NCBI GenBank assembly: GCA_035420085.1
Contig: DAOLUH010000002.1
Span: 144,525-208,524, forward strand
Reading direction: 5' to 3'
Source of the DNA: DSWT01 sp035420085
GTDB taxonomy: Bacteria; Chloroflexota; Anaerolineae; B4-G1; SLSP01
Length of the DNA: 64,000 nucleotides
Shown: one piece after another, positions 25,007-34,088 of the stretch
Numbering within the stretch: position 1 is the first letter of the stretch
Layout of the letters: each line of letters begins with the position of its first letter
Program-made: the position numbers and the translations under genes
Notes under the pieces: generated by a model
Database searches by the model: none
Told to the model about the DNA's origin: nothing
The model's input: only the letters and a program-made list of their open reading frames with translations

Positions 25007-25952
25007 ATGAAAATAGCGTCTTCTGCATAATGGCGAACTGCCGCATCTGCCGGAAGCCCGCCAGGGAGTACATCCGCGCGGCGTCCTTGCCCGTCCACAG
25101 GAAATACGCGCAGTGGAAGCCTCGCGCCGCCATATCCGCCAGGCAGCGGAAGAGCAACAGCCGTCCGATGCCCCGGTTGCGCATCTCTGGCGCGACGCCG
25201 AACGGCCCGAAGCGTTCCCGCCGGTGCTGGCAGTAGCCGACGATTGCGTCGCCGCGCGCGGCCACATAACAGCCGATGTCATCCGCGCCCGCGCCGAACA
25301 GCGCCAGCAGGTAGTCTTGGGCGAAGCGATACCAATCCCAGCCGAAGTGCTCGACGGTGAACGCCATCAGCGCGGGCAAGTCGGCCGGCTGCACCGGGCG
25401 CATCACGATGTCGTCTTGTCGCAGGCGGTCTTCCAGCGCGATAATGTCCGGCGGAATCTGGAGGCCCGTCAGTTCGGCGCGCATCGCAATCGGTATGGAT
25501 GTGGTCTGCCAGCCGGTTGCACTGAGGAAGGCGACGGCGGCGGGGTAGGCGTCCACGTCCACGCCGGGGATGAAGTAGTTGGGCGTGTACGGCGAGATGG
25601 CGACGCGTGTCCGCCCCAATGCCGCCATCCGCGCCAGCGCCGCGTCGAACAGCGCGCGCCCGATGCCTTGCCTTCGGCGCTCCGGGTGGACGCCGAACGC
25701 GGTAATCCAGCCGACCTCCGGCTCCAGCCCTTGCAGGAAGTACGGCACGCGCCGCACCAGCGAGAGCACAAAGCCCACCAGCGCCTCGCCGTCCTCAGCC
25801 ACAAGCAGCCCTTCCGGGTCGAAGTTGGGATCGAGCAGCACCTTCGTCCGCCACACGGACGGCGTAATCGGGTCGTGCGTCATCGTCGCGCGCCACAGAT
25901 CGAGCAGCGCGGCCTCATCGGTTCCACGATAACTGCGAATAGCAAAAGTCAT
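24996..25952 (-). CDS. Acetyltransferase with two tandem GNAT domains
   Basis: ATG 25952 follows GGGAGGC. The 318-residue protein contains two Gcn5-related domains. The first (about 1-165) has the acetyl-CoA loop RRRQGIGRAL after GWITAFGVHPE. The second (about 180-315) has MRNRGIGRLL after FGPFGVAPE. Duplicated GNAT proteins include mycothiol synthase and aminoglycoside-type enzymes, but this gene's partners are sugar genes. The substrate is unknown. Cytoplasmic. The last residues S-A-D and the TAA derive from a GCAGATTAA repeat. Confidence 0.8.
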   Translation of the reverse strand: MTFAIRSYRGTDEAALLDLWRATMTHDPITPSVWRTKVLLDPNFDPEGLLVAEDGEALVGFVLSLVRRVPYFLQGLEPEVGWITAFGVHPERRRQGIGRALFDAALARMAALGRTRVAISPYTPNYFIPGVDVDAYPAAVAFLSATGWQTTSIPIAMRAELTGLQIPPDIIALEDRLRQDDIVMRPVQPADLPALMAFTVEHFGWDWYRFAQDYLLALFGAGADDIGCYVAARGDAIVGYCQHRRERFGPFGVAPEMRNRGIGRLLLFRCLADMAARGFHCAYFLWTGKDAARMYSLAGFRQMRQFAIMQKTLFSSAD

Positions 25953-25972
25953 ATTGCCTCCCGCGATAGTGT

Positions 25973-26036
25973 CTCAACGGATTCAACGGAATGGAACGGA
26001 CATTTTTCCGTTAAATCCGTTCAATCCGTTGAGAAG
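25973..26036. repeat. Inverted pair of AACGGATT-type tandem repeats
   Basis: CTCAACGGATTCAACGGAA... (from 25975) is mirrored by CCGTTAAATCCGTTCAATCC... ending GTTGAG. The same unit occurs in frame inside the AmiE-like gene near 23400-23430. Confidence 0.75.
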
Positions 26037-26037
26037 A

Positions 26038-26133
26038 CTCAGTAGATCAAAAATCTGTTCGTAGTAACCGCTTCAGTGGTCTTTTGGGACGGCTAAAGCC
26101 GTTACTACGAGCCTAAAACCTGTATCTACTGAG
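26038..26133. repeat. MITE-like nested inverted repeat (about 96 bp)
   Basis: Outer arms CTCAGTAGAT (26038-26047) and ATCTACTGAG (26124-26133) enclose inner arms TCGTAGTAAC (26059-26068) and GTTACTACGA (26101-26110). GCTTCAG and GGCTAAAGCC lie near the centre. It abuts the stop of the GH20 gene. Confidence 0.65.
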
Positions 26134-26140
26134 ACTTGGG

Positions 26141-27991
26141 TTATGCGTATGCTTGCCGTAGCGCGTCGAAATGCTTCAGGCTGTCCGCCAGGCCACCGGG
26201 ACGGTTACGGGCCAGCCACAGCGCCGTGTGTTCGGCGATGGCCTCTTCCAGGTCGGCGCGCAACGCGGCATTGTCTTCATCCGCACCGAGCAGTTGCCGC
26301 GCGCGGCGACAGGCGTGGCGCAGCAATCGTCCTGCGTTGGCGAACTCGCGTTTGAGCAGGTCGGCGTCCGGGGACGTGCTGCGCGCATCGTCCAGTCGCG
26401 CCAAAATGGCTTCAATGTGTTCCTGCACACCCTTGAAATCTTCGACGGATACATCCTTGAAGCGTTCTTCGTCCCTTGTCGCGCCTTGCAACAGGTGGAA
26501 CAGCACGCTGGAGTTGTGGATGCGCGGGATGTGCGGCACCTGGTAGACGTTGCCCAAATCGTAGGCGATTGCGCCCATTGCGCCGCTTGGATCGTCGAAG
26601 GCGAAACGGCTAAGCGCCTGTGGTACATCCAGCGCGCGATTCGCCTCCAGACACCACGAGTACGCCGCGCCCACGCCGAATCCCAGGTAGCTCATCGGCA
26701 GATATTGCCAGTGTCCACGGTCGCCCCAATCGGTGTTGAGGTAGCCCGTCGCGCCGTGCTTGAGGCCGTTCTCGGCGGCGTTGAGCAGGTTGCCAAGCGC
26801 GTTATCGGTGCGCCCAACGAGGCTGTTCCACGACGCTGTGCCGGGACAGACGTAGAAGGGCACGCCGGCCGCCGCAAACTGCGCGCCGTGTTCGTCGAAG
26901 GGGTGGTCGAACTCGTAGCCCCACTCCAGCGCGATCACGTCGCGGGGGAGTTGCGGTACCAGATCGGGATGTTGGGTGATGATGTCGCCCCAAAACTGCA
27001 TCGTGTAGCCGCGCCGCGTCACATCCTGGTAAATCTTCATCAGGAAGTCGAAGTAGACCTGACCCTCGCCGCGCGCCTCGCAGGCCTCCTTACTCGCGCC
27101 CTGGCCCAGGTCAATCGTCTCATCGCAGCCCACGTTGATCTGGCGGCTGGTGAAGTGCGGCAGCAGCTCGTCGTAGAGGCTGCGGATGAGTTCGAGGCTG
27201 CCGGGATGCTCCGGCGCGAGGCTGAACGGGCCGGGGAAGGTGTAGCTGCCCCACGGCGTCTTGATCTCGCCGTGCGTCTCGGCCAGATGCGCGTACCGCT
27301 CGTGGATCAGCCAGGGCTTCATATGCCCGAAGGAGTTCTGGTTGGGCACGAGTTCGACGAAGCGCTCGCGGCAGTAAGCGTCGAGCGCCAGGATGTCCGC
27401 ACCGGTCAACGGAGAGGCATCTTTCCACACGTCGGGATGCTGGCGGTAGGCAAAGGTGTGCTCGGTGTAGAGCTGCACCTGGTTGACCTTCCAGCTTGCC
27501 AGGCGATCCACCAGCGCGAACAGCGTCTCCAGCGTGGGGACCTTGTCGCGGCTGACGTCCAACATCACGCCGCGCGCGGGGAAATCGGGCCAGTCGGCGA
27601 TGTCCAGACACGGCAGCACGCCCCCTTCCGCCTGCTGCGCAAGCTGGATGAGCGTGCAGACGCCATAGAAGACGCCGGCCGCATCGCGCCCCTGGATCGT
27701 GATCCCCTCCGGCGCGACCCGCAAGCGATAGCCCTCAGGATGCGCGACCGCTTCGGGCATAATCGCCAGCGTCAGCCCCACCTGCATGGCAGGGACGGCG
27801 CTGCTGGCGGTTAGCTCCCAATCCAGGCCGAGATACTGCCGCGCCACCGCGCAGAATCGCAGCGCAGCGAACCGCACCGCCTGTGGCTGGCGCGAATCCA
27901 GCAGCACCAGCCGCCCGTCCGTGAAGGTGAAGTTGCCTTCAAGCCACGTGATGTGCCGTGGCGTTGGTAAAAGTACAAAGTTTTCGCTCAT
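26141..27991 (-). CDS. GH20 beta-N-acetylhexosaminidase, cytoplasmic
   Basis: ATG 27991 follows GGAGGTAACCT. The 616-residue protein has an N-terminal GH20b domain (about 1-125) and a TIM barrel with the catalytic pair Asp290-Glu291 in NVGCDETIDLG. The family uses the substrate acetamido group as nucleophile. MLDVSRDKVPTLETLF and WGDIITQHPD are further barrel signatures. There is no signal peptide, so it should act on imported GlcNAc-containing saccharides. It could replace the GH3 enzyme NagZ, which is absent from this island, in releasing GlcNAc from GlcNAc-MurNAc peptides. Confidence 0.9.
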   Translation of the reverse strand: MSENFVLLPTPRHITWLEGNFTFTDGRLVLLDSRQPQAVRFAALRFCAVARQYLGLDWELTASSAVPAMQVGLTLAIMPEAVAHPEGYRLRVAPEGITIQGRDAAGVFYGVCTLIQLAQQAEGGVLPCLDIADWPDFPARGVMLDVSRDKVPTLETLFALVDRLASWKVNQVQLYTEHTFAYRQHPDVWKDASPLTGADILALDAYCRERFVELVPNQNSFGHMKPWLIHERYAHLAETHGEIKTPWGSYTFPGPFSLAPEHPGSLELIRSLYDELLPHFTSRQINVGCDETIDLGQGASKEACEARGEGQVYFDFLMKIYQDVTRRGYTMQFWGDIITQHPDLVPQLPRDVIALEWGYEFDHPFDEHGAQFAAAGVPFYVCPGTASWNSLVGRTDNALGNLLNAAENGLKHGATGYLNTDWGDRGHWQYLPMSYLGFGVGAAYSWCLEANRALDVPQALSRFAFDDPSGAMGAIAYDLGNVYQVPHIPRIHNSSVLFHLLQGATRDEERFKDVSVEDFKGVQEHIEAILARLDDARSTSPDADLLKREFANAGRLLRHACRRARQLLGADEDNAALRADLEEAIAEHTALWLARNRPGGLADSLKHFDALRQAYA

Positions 27992-28048
27992 AGGTTACCT
28001 CCAAAGAATATGAAAATCACCAAATCTGCAAATCTAACATCCACCAAT

Positions 28049-29497
28049 CTAAAATTCATCCAGCGGATACATCGGCCTGTTGACGCGCCGGTACTCAAGT
28101 TGCCGCACGTCGCAATTCGTCACACCAGGACTGACCGCCAGGATCGAGCGCGGGCTGATGACCTGCAACGGCGTGGTCAGGTAGCCGCGCTTGGGGACGA
28201 CGATTTTGTACGCCAGCGGCTCGATGCCCAGGCTTTGCAGGTGCGCCGGTTCTTCGATGCTGAGGCGGTTGGCGGAAAGCACCACATCCACGCCTTCGAC
28301 CGTGAGAACGACGACCGGCCCACGTTGCACCAGGCGATGCGGCTCGCGGACGCCGCCCCGATAGTAGTCGCCGTCGGAAATGAGGCGCACCGTGCCCGTG
28401 ACCGGCAACGGTGTGCCGTGGCGCGTGTCGAGCTTGCCGCCGATGTCGAGGCGCACGCGATTGCCCACGCCCGCCGCGATGCACATCTTCACAGCAGCGG
28501 CATCCCAAATTGCGGCGACCACGGCGTTCGTCACCCCCTGCCGCAGCAGACTTTCGAGCATGACGGTCACATCCGTGGTGCCGCCCGCGCCGGGATTGTC
28601 GCCGGAGTCGGAGAGGAAGACGGTGGATTCAGGCGCAGCCATCGCCACGCGCACGGCCTCGTCCACGGGATACGCCTCGGTGTGGAAGTCGAAATCGGCG
28701 CGGCGCGCCCAGAACGTGGCGGCAAGTTGGTCGGCTTCGGCCTGCGCCAGCGTCTCGTCGCCATCCGTGACCACGACGGCAGCCACGCCAACGTCGGGCA
28801 CGTCAGCCCAGCAGTGACCGTTCATCAGCGAGGCGGAGACGATGCCGGGCTGCGCTTCCAGGTCGGCGACGAGCTGCATCATCTCGCGCATCGCGCCCAC
28901 AGACGTTTCGGCCTTTTCACCGGGGAGCAGGAACGGGATTTTGGCGAAGCCCATCGCCAACCGCCCGCCGTCGAGTAAATGCAGCAGCATCTCGGCAGCC
29001 TTGACGCCCGTTTCGTAGGCGTCGTCGTGCGGCGCGGTGTGGTAGGCGACCATCGCGTTGACCATGCGCGCGGTTTCGGCGACGATGTTGGCGTGCATGT
29101 CCAGCGCAATGACAATCGGGACATCCGGGCCGAGTTTCGCGCGCAACGCCGTGAGGATGTCGTTTTCCGCGTAATCCACGCCTTCGGCCCGCATCGCGCC
29201 GTGCAGGAAAATGCACGCGCCATCCACGTCGTGGGCGGCCTCCAACAGCGCAGCCTTCAGCCTCTCGAACGTCGCGCGCTCCACCACCCCGCCGGGCATC
29301 GCGTGCGCCGTAACCGACGGGACGAGCGTGACATCGCTGCGCGCCTGCAACGTCGCCACGATCCCCCCGAACGCATTGTGGCGCAATGGCGACGCGAGCG
29401 TCTCCTGCCCATAGCGCGGGCGGAAGTCTTCCAGGCGTGTCAAAAACGGCGTAAACGTATTCGACTCATGTCCAATCGCGCCAACAAGTATTTTCAT
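28049..29497 (-). CDS. M81/MlrC-family metallopeptidase-like protein
   Basis: ATG 29497 follows GGAGATAAG. The 482-residue product MKILVGAIGHESNTFTPF... has the MlrC/DUF1485 landmarks: GHESNTFTP, FLHGAMRAEG, ALDMHANI, YHTAPHDD and SDSGDNPGAGG. The His and Asp residues of these motifs bind zinc. MlrC of microcystin degraders cleaves a linearised peptide with unusual residues. Most homologues have no known substrate. Located with muropeptide genes, it is a candidate for hydrolysing the D-amino-acid stem peptide, which is inference only. It has a normal family length and no signal peptide. Confidence 0.85.
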   Translation of the reverse strand: MKILVGAIGHESNTFTPFLTRLEDFRPRYGQETLASPLRHNAFGGIVATLQARSDVTLVPSVTAHAMPGGVVERATFERLKAALLEAAHDVDGACIFLHGAMRAEGVDYAENDILTALRAKLGPDVPIVIALDMHANIVAETARMVNAMVAYHTAPHDDAYETGVKAAEMLLHLLDGGRLAMGFAKIPFLLPGEKAETSVGAMREMMQLVADLEAQPGIVSASLMNGHCWADVPDVGVAAVVVTDGDETLAQAEADQLAATFWARRADFDFHTEAYPVDEAVRVAMAAPESTVFLSDSGDNPGAGGTTDVTVMLESLLRQGVTNAVVAAIWDAAAVKMCIAAGVGNRVRLDIGGKLDTRHGTPLPVTGTVRLISDGDYYRGGVREPHRLVQRGPVVVLTVEGVDVVLSANRLSIEEPAHLQSLGIEPLAYKIVVPKRGYLTTPLQVISPRSILAVSPGVTNCDVRQLEYRRVNRPMYPLDEF

Positions 29498-29514
29498 AGC
29501 TTATCTCCGTAGTG

Positions 29515-29622
29515 AGGATTGGTAACTGGTAACTAGGGATTGGTAACTGGGGATTAGGAATCGAGTGCTCACCTCTTTACCAATCCCCAATCCCCGATTA
29601 CTAATTACCGATTACCAATTAC
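29515..29622. repeat. Inverted pair of GGTAACT/GGGGATT heptamer arrays
   Basis: The left array (29515-29560) and right array (29579-29622) are inverse. The right one supplies V-I-G-N-R-stop of the CBM9-like gene at 29605, the same GNR ending as the PIG-L gene at 24158. Confidence 0.8.
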
Positions 29623-30441
29623 CTCATCCACAAAGCGCACTTTCGTCCAGCGTTCGGGAATGTGCATATTGATGTAGCCGTGGCGGTTCCACGACCAATC
29701 GACGGCGATGTTGTTGCCGTGTTCGTCGTGGAAGTGCTGGCAGCGCGAGACACCGATGCGCCAGACGTCGCCGGGTCGCGGCGGGGTGTGCGGGTTGCCG
29801 AGTGCCTTCAGTCCCTCCCACGGCAGCGCGAATTCGACCGTCCAGCCGTTGTCGCGGATCGCCGGGCAGTTGAGCGTGCCATCCACCTGGACGGCGTGCT
29901 TGAGGCCGGGCAGCTCCCAATCGCGCTCGCCGATGCGGCCCATACGCTCGTCCAGCCGGGGCAAGAAGTAGAAGAAACTCTCTAGCGAGAAAAAGTGGTT
30001 CAGCCGTGCGATATCGCGCCGTTCGACCACCGGCTCCACCCACGTCCAGAACACCTCGTAGATCGTGTTGATCGGGTTGACGCCCAACTCATAGTAGACG
30101 CCGTCGCCGTCAATGAAAATTTCGGCGTCGCTGTCGCGGTGATAGACGTGATCGTGGTGCTCGACGTGTGTGCCCCAGATTTCGTGGTCTTCGTACTTGA
30201 AGGCGGCGTAGAGGTAGGCGTCGTCCCACAATAGCGCCACGCGCGAGTCGAGCGATACCGGCGCGCCCGTGTCCATCTTGACGAGCGGCGCAGACCACGT
30301 CACGCACTGCCAGGCTGGTTCGTCCAGGCGGCCATCCACCGTGATCGGCTCGTCAACGCGCAGACAATCGTATTCGGCCACCGGCGGTAGACCCTCCAGC
30401 GACCCCATCGGCAAGTTTAAGGTTCTTGGCATTGGAAACAT
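29605..30441 (-). CDS. Protein with a CBM9-like (carbohydrate-binding family 9) domain
   Basis: ATG 30441 (MFPMPRTLNLPMGSLEG) directly follows GGAGGAG; an earlier frame start at 30465 precedes the ribosome site. The 278-residue protein has the CBM9-like pattern: ITVDGRLDEPAW, SRVALLWDDAYLYAAFKYED, DSDAEIFIDGDGVYYELGVNP, GWTVEFALPWEGL and RIGVSRCQ. This domain binds sugars in xylanases and also occurs as a stand-alone protein of unknown function. There is no signal peptide, so a cytoplasmic sugar-processing role is possible. Its last residues VIGNR come from a heptamer repeat. Confidence 0.75.
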   Translation of the reverse strand: MFPMPRTLNLPMGSLEGLPPVAEYDCLRVDEPITVDGRLDEPAWQCVTWSAPLVKMDTGAPVSLDSRVALLWDDAYLYAAFKYEDHEIWGTHVEHHDHVYHRDSDAEIFIDGDGVYYELGVNPINTIYEVFWTWVEPVVERRDIARLNHFFSLESFFYFLPRLDERMGRIGERDWELPGLKHAVQVDGTLNCPAIRDNGWTVEFALPWEGLKALGNPHTPPRPGDVWRIGVSRCQHFHDEHGNNIAVDWSWNRHGYINMHIPERWTKVRFVDEVIGNR

Positions 30442-30460
30442 AATCTCCTCCAGGAAATTA

Positions 30461-30525
30461 ACCACGAATCTACACTAATCTTCACAAATTAGGAAAAATT
30501 AGTGTGGATTCGTGAAGATTAGTGG
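30461..30525. repeat. Inverted repeat pair with ATTAGTG units
   Basis: CCACGAATCTACACTAATC... (from 30461) is mirrored by GATTAGTGTGGATTCGTG...AGTGG ending about 30525. It lies between the MFS and CBM9-like genes. Confidence 0.7.
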
Positions 30526-30537
30526 TAAAATTTTGAT

Positions 30538-31710
30538 TTACCCCACCATTGCTACCCGCTGACGATGTTGCAACGCGACCACCGCCAGATACAACGCGCT
30601 GGCGAAGATGAGCGCGGCGTTGGCGAGGATCATCGTGGGCGTACCGGCGAATTGCGCGAGCGCGCCGCCCATCGTCGAGCCGAGAATCGCGCCGATGCTG
30701 CCGGCGCTGCTGTACAGCCCCGAAATGCGCCCGCGTTGCGCTTTGGCGCGCACTTCGGCGGCGTAGGTCATCGAGGCGGCGGTGAAGGCGGAATAGGCGA
30801 AGCCACGAATCAACTGCACGACGACGATCCACGGCATGACCGGCGTGGCAACGTAACCGAGAAACACGAGCGTCCAGGCGAAGAAGCCCAGGCTGAGCGT
30901 CGCCGGGCGTCCGATGCGGTCAGAGAGCGCGCCCGCCAAAATCATCAAAGGGAACTCGGAAAACGATGCCAGGCCCCACAAACGGCTCATCTCCGCCTGG
31001 GTGAACGCAAGTTCGCCGACCATGTAATTCGCCCACACCGCGTAAACCGCGCCCGTCACCAACGACCACAGGAGCATAGAGATGAACAGCGGGGGCAGCG
31101 GCAACGCTGTTGGCGGCGCAACCGATGCGACCAGCGGTGTTTCTTTATGTACAGGATGCGCTGGAGATTCCTCGACAAACAGCGCCAGGATAAGGCCGAT
31201 CACCAAAAATCCGGCGGAAAAGCCAAACGGCGCGCGCAGCGAAAAGCGGTCGGCGATGCTGCCCGAAAAGAACGCCAGCACGCCGAATCCGAGCGACCCC
31301 AAGCCGCGATAGATGCCCATCTGCCGCCCGCGCGCACGGCCGCTTTGTTCGAGCAAGTCGCCCATCAGGGCCAGACTTACTACGCCGTAAGCGGCTTGCG
31401 CCGCTGCGCCCAAGATATTGAGCGGCAACAAATAAGCGTAGTTTGGTACAATCGCCATCAAACCAGAGCTGAGAGCCAGCGCCGCTAATCCGCCAACGAG
31501 AAATAGCTTGCGCTTGCTACGCCGGTCGGACATCCGCCCCCACACATAGCTGAACACAATCGTCGTCAGCGAGGTGACGCCGCCAAGCAGACCGATTATG
31601 GCGTAATTTGCCCCCAGGGATTCGACGTACAATGAGTTAATTGGCCCGACGATCCCCCTGGACATAAACAGGATCACGCCAATGGCGGTCATCAAAATCA
31701 AGTTTTTCAT
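30538..31710 (-). CDS. Major facilitator superfamily transporter
   Basis: The chosen start is ATG 31710 (MKNLILMTAIGVILF); the frame extends to 31806 through palindromes and is rejected. The 390-residue protein has about twelve hydrophobic helices. The MFS loop 2-3 motif appears as GRMSDRRSKRK, and its second-half counterpart as LSDRIGRP. It is an inner-membrane permease or exporter. By context it may move muropeptides, amino sugars or peptides, comparable in role (not clearly in sequence) to AmpG. No substrate can be named. Confidence 0.8.
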   Translation of the reverse strand: MKNLILMTAIGVILFMSRGIVGPINSLYVESLGANYAIIGLLGGVTSLTTIVFSYVWGRMSDRRSKRKLFLVGGLAALALSSGLMAIVPNYAYLLPLNILGAAAQAAYGVVSLALMGDLLEQSGRARGRQMGIYRGLGSLGFGVLAFFSGSIADRFSLRAPFGFSAGFLVIGLILALFVEESPAHPVHKETPLVASVAPPTALPLPPLFISMLLWSLVTGAVYAVWANYMVGELAFTQAEMSRLWGLASFSEFPLMILAGALSDRIGRPATLSLGFFAWTLVFLGYVATPVMPWIVVVQLIRGFAYSAFTAASMTYAAEVRAKAQRGRISGLYSSAGSIGAILGSTMGGALAQFAGTPTMILANAALIFASALYLAVVALQHRQRVAMVG

Positions 31711-31744
31711 CAACGTATAAATTATCCAGAATATATCGCAGAAA

Positions 31745-31789
31745 ACCGGCTGAAGCCGGTGGGTACCTGTAACACCGACTTCAGTCGGT
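31745..31789. repeat. Two adjacent REP-like palindromes
   Basis: ACCGGCTGAAGCCGGT (31745-31760) and ACCGACTTCAGTCGGT (31774-31789) are perfect palindromes with related CTTCAG/CTGAAG centres. A third relative is at 38214-38229. Confidence 0.7.
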
Positions 31790-31807
31790 AAAATCACAAA
31801 GAGCAAA

Positions 31808-31845
31808 AGGCAGGTGACGCTGCCTCACGGGAACGTCACCTGCCT
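31808..31845 (-). terminator. Terminator after the solute-binding protein gene
   Basis: A 12-bp stem AGGCAGGTGACG/CGTCACCTGCCT with a 14-base loop, 16 bases after the stop. On the minus strand it is followed by TTTTGCTCTTTG. It may attenuate rather than end the long transcript. Confidence 0.75.
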
Positions 31846-31861
31846 GATTACAGAGCAACGT

Positions 31862-33751
31862 TTACTGGTTGCAGGGATACAGCGTGCCGTCCATGATCAT
31901 CATAACGGTGAACGAGTCGGCGTAGGGGCTGTTCTTGTAGATGGGATTGTCGTCGGCAGGCCAGCCGCAGGTGTGCAGGCCATCCATCGCCGGGTTGTTG
32001 CCGTACCGTTCCCACAGCGGGACGATGGGCAGCAGCTCGTTGAAGGATTGCGCGACTGTGGCGACCATGCCCTTCTGCGCCTCGGTATCGAGACCCTTGG
32101 TTGAATCCTCGATCAGAGGTTCAAGGTCAATGTCGCCACAGCACTCCGTCTTCACGTTCAGGTCGAAGCTCATGCCGGGGCCTTCCGCTGCGTCAATGTT
32201 ATGGGTGAAGAAGTCCTGTACGAAGGAGGAGAAGGGATGCGGGTTAGCGGCGCCCCACCCACGGATGGCGAGTTGGAAGTTGCCCTGGTTGACGTCAATG
32301 GGATGCTGGTTGAATTCGACGCCTCGGAACGTGACCTTGATGCCGAATTCGGTTAGTTGCCCGGCCAGGTTTTCGGCGGCGGCGGACCAGTCAGCATACT
32401 CGGCGGGCGCGGTCAGCTCATACTCCATCTTTTGTCCCTTATCTGTCATCCAGATACCGTCGGCGCCCTTCTTAAAGCCCAGGCCTTCCAACAGCTTGGT
32501 CGCCTTGGCACGATCGAAGTCATACGTATTCAGCAATTTGGTATCCACCCATAGCGGCACCATATTGTCGCTGAAGCCGGCCATGTACTTCACAGCCTTG
32601 CCCGATTGCCCCAGGGAGACGACGCCGTTCTGGTTGCGATCCACCGCGTAGGCGATGGCCTGGCGGACTTCCTTCACGTTGAAGGGATAGATCGTGTGGT
32701 TGAAGTAGAGCGCCGGGCCGGAGTAGATGGGCGGGCGGATGATGCGCACACCGGAGGCCACGAAAGCTTTCTCGGTCGCGGGCGGGAACCCGTGGGTGGC
32801 GTAGTCCACTTGCTGTGCCAGGACGAGCGGGGTGACGGTCGGTGTCTCGCCGTTGTACAGGTAGACGATGTCGAACTTGACCTTGTCGGCCCAGTAGGAG
32901 GTGGGGTTCTTGACCAGGGTCATGCGCGCTTCGTTGATGCTGGCCATGTCAATGATGTAGGGGCCGGTCGCATTCAGTTTTTCGGGGCGGAAGGCGTTGA
33001 ATTCCTGTAGGAGAGCCTTCCACTCGTCAGAGTCCTTGTTCTTACCCTCATCCACCAACTTCTGGAGCTTGTCAGACCACTCGCCATAGGTGGCGCGGTC
33101 AACAATTTGCTCATTGCGGATGACGTAGCGCTCAACCACCGTGGAAGGATCGGACATCTTGAAGACGACGGTGTAATCATCCTTCGCGGTCACACTTTCC
33201 AGGAAGCGCCAGACGGTGCCGTTGACCAGGCGGCGGCAGTTGAAGGTGGCGATCACATCTTTTGCGTTGAAGTCGTCGCCGTTGCTCCACTTGATGCCCT
33301 TCTTCAAGTAGACGGTCAACGTGGCAGCCGCCGCGTCAATGTTCCAGCTTTCCGCCAGATAGGGCACCCAAGAACCGTCGGCCCACATATACTCAGCCAG
33401 CGGTGGGTGGAACAGCGTCCGATAAATGCCCACACCCAGGTTGTTGGTGGCGAACATATTCAGGTGGCCCACCGGCGGAACCTGATAGGGGTACGCGCCG
33501 TTGAACACGCCAGGGCCGGTCGGCACAGCCGTCACTTCGACGATCTTCTCGACCTCGACTTTCTTTTCGACGGTTTTCTCGACAACGACGGTCTTCTCGA
33601 CCTCAACCTTCTTTTCAACCTCGACGGTCTTCTCGACAACCTTCTCGATGACCTGCGGCGTTGGCGTGGCGCAACTCGCCAGGAAAGAAAGAACGACGAC
33701 GGCGCACAACACCGCCCACAGCCAATTCTTGCGTAACTGCTGAGTCTTCAT
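31862..33751 (-). CDS. ABC transporter solute-binding lipoprotein, oligopeptide (family 5) type
   Basis: ATG 33751 follows AAGGAGGAG. The 629-residue protein has a lipoprotein signal with lipobox LASC, then an unusual charged spacer of repeated VEKTVEVEKKV units (about residues 35-75), a probable coiled coil that lifts the domain from the membrane. The SBP family 5 body follows: LAESWNIDAAAATLTVYLKKGIKWSNGDDFNAKDV is the family signature. Homologues bind peptides, nickel or oligosaccharides. With the Dpp-type permeases upstream and muropeptide enzymes around it, murein peptides or disaccharide-peptides are the best guess. Confidence 0.9.
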   Translation of the reverse strand: MKTQQLRKNWLWAVLCAVVVLSFLASCATPTPQVIEKVVEKTVEVEKKVEVEKTVVVEKTVEKKVEVEKIVEVTAVPTGPGVFNGAYPYQVPPVGHLNMFATNNLGVGIYRTLFHPPLAEYMWADGSWVPYLAESWNIDAAAATLTVYLKKGIKWSNGDDFNAKDVIATFNCRRLVNGTVWRFLESVTAKDDYTVVFKMSDPSTVVERYVIRNEQIVDRATYGEWSDKLQKLVDEGKNKDSDEWKALLQEFNAFRPEKLNATGPYIIDMASINEARMTLVKNPTSYWADKVKFDIVYLYNGETPTVTPLVLAQQVDYATHGFPPATEKAFVASGVRIIRPPIYSGPALYFNHTIYPFNVKEVRQAIAYAVDRNQNGVVSLGQSGKAVKYMAGFSDNMVPLWVDTKLLNTYDFDRAKATKLLEGLGFKKGADGIWMTDKGQKMEYELTAPAEYADWSAAAENLAGQLTEFGIKVTFRGVEFNQHPIDVNQGNFQLAIRGWGAANPHPFSSFVQDFFTHNIDAAEGPGMSFDLNVKTECCGDIDLEPLIEDSTKGLDTEAQKGMVATVAQSFNELLPIVPLWERYGNNPAMDGLHTCGWPADDNPIYKNSPYADSFTVMMIMDGTLYPCNQ

Positions 33752-33777
33752 CTATACTCCTCCTTACGAGATTAATG

Positions 33778-33908
33778 GTAAATATGTAAAACGTAAATCG
33801 TAAAACGTAAATCGTAAATAGAACAATCTGTCACGTATCTTGCTATGCACACCTCCTATGGTCAATCGTTGGAACGTTTCAACGTTAGAACGTTCCAACG
33901 TACTAACG
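33778..33908. repeat. CGTAAA and AACGTT tandem repeats between importer genes
   Basis: ACGTAAA/TCGTAAA units occupy 33778-33820. AACGTT units (GGAACGTTTCAACGTTAGAA...) occupy 33865-33908. The latter supply the stop of the small membrane protein at 33903. Confidence 0.75.
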
Positions 33909-34088
33909 CGACTGCCGGCGCACGAGCACAAAGAGCACGACGCCAGCCCCAATGCCTAACGCCAATGTGACAATCGTCACGACAAATTCGGCGCTCCCCG
34001 GCCTCACAAAGGGCAGCACGATGAGTGAGGTTACGACGAGAAACATGATGATCCGCAAGGCCGCCTTGCCCAACTGCGGACTGATCAT
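33903..34088 (-). CDS. Small two-helix membrane protein of the importer operon
   Basis: The ATG at 34088 overlaps the stop of the upstream ATPase gene in ATGA, so translation is probably coupled. The 61-residue product MISPQLGKAALRIIMFLVVT... has two hydrophobic helices (about 11-30 and 36-56) and a basic tail RRQSR. I know no functional name. Its fixed place after the importer ATPase suggests an accessory subunit or assembly factor. The terminal codons lie in an AACGTT-type repeat. Confidence 0.65.
   Translation of the reverse strand: MISPQLGKAALRIIMFLVVTSLIVLPFVRPGSAEFVVTIVTLALGIGAGVVLFVLVRRQSR

Noticed and set aside
26171..27814. Long open frame (547 codons) on the plus strand opposite the GH20 gene
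   Set aside because: It mirrors the codon pattern of a GC-rich gene on the other strand, shows no recognisable domain and has no ribosome site; GH20 motifs on the minus strand are unambiguous.
30538..31710. Naming the MFS gene ampG
   Set aside because: Context fits muropeptide transport, but no AmpG-specific motif could be recognised by eye.
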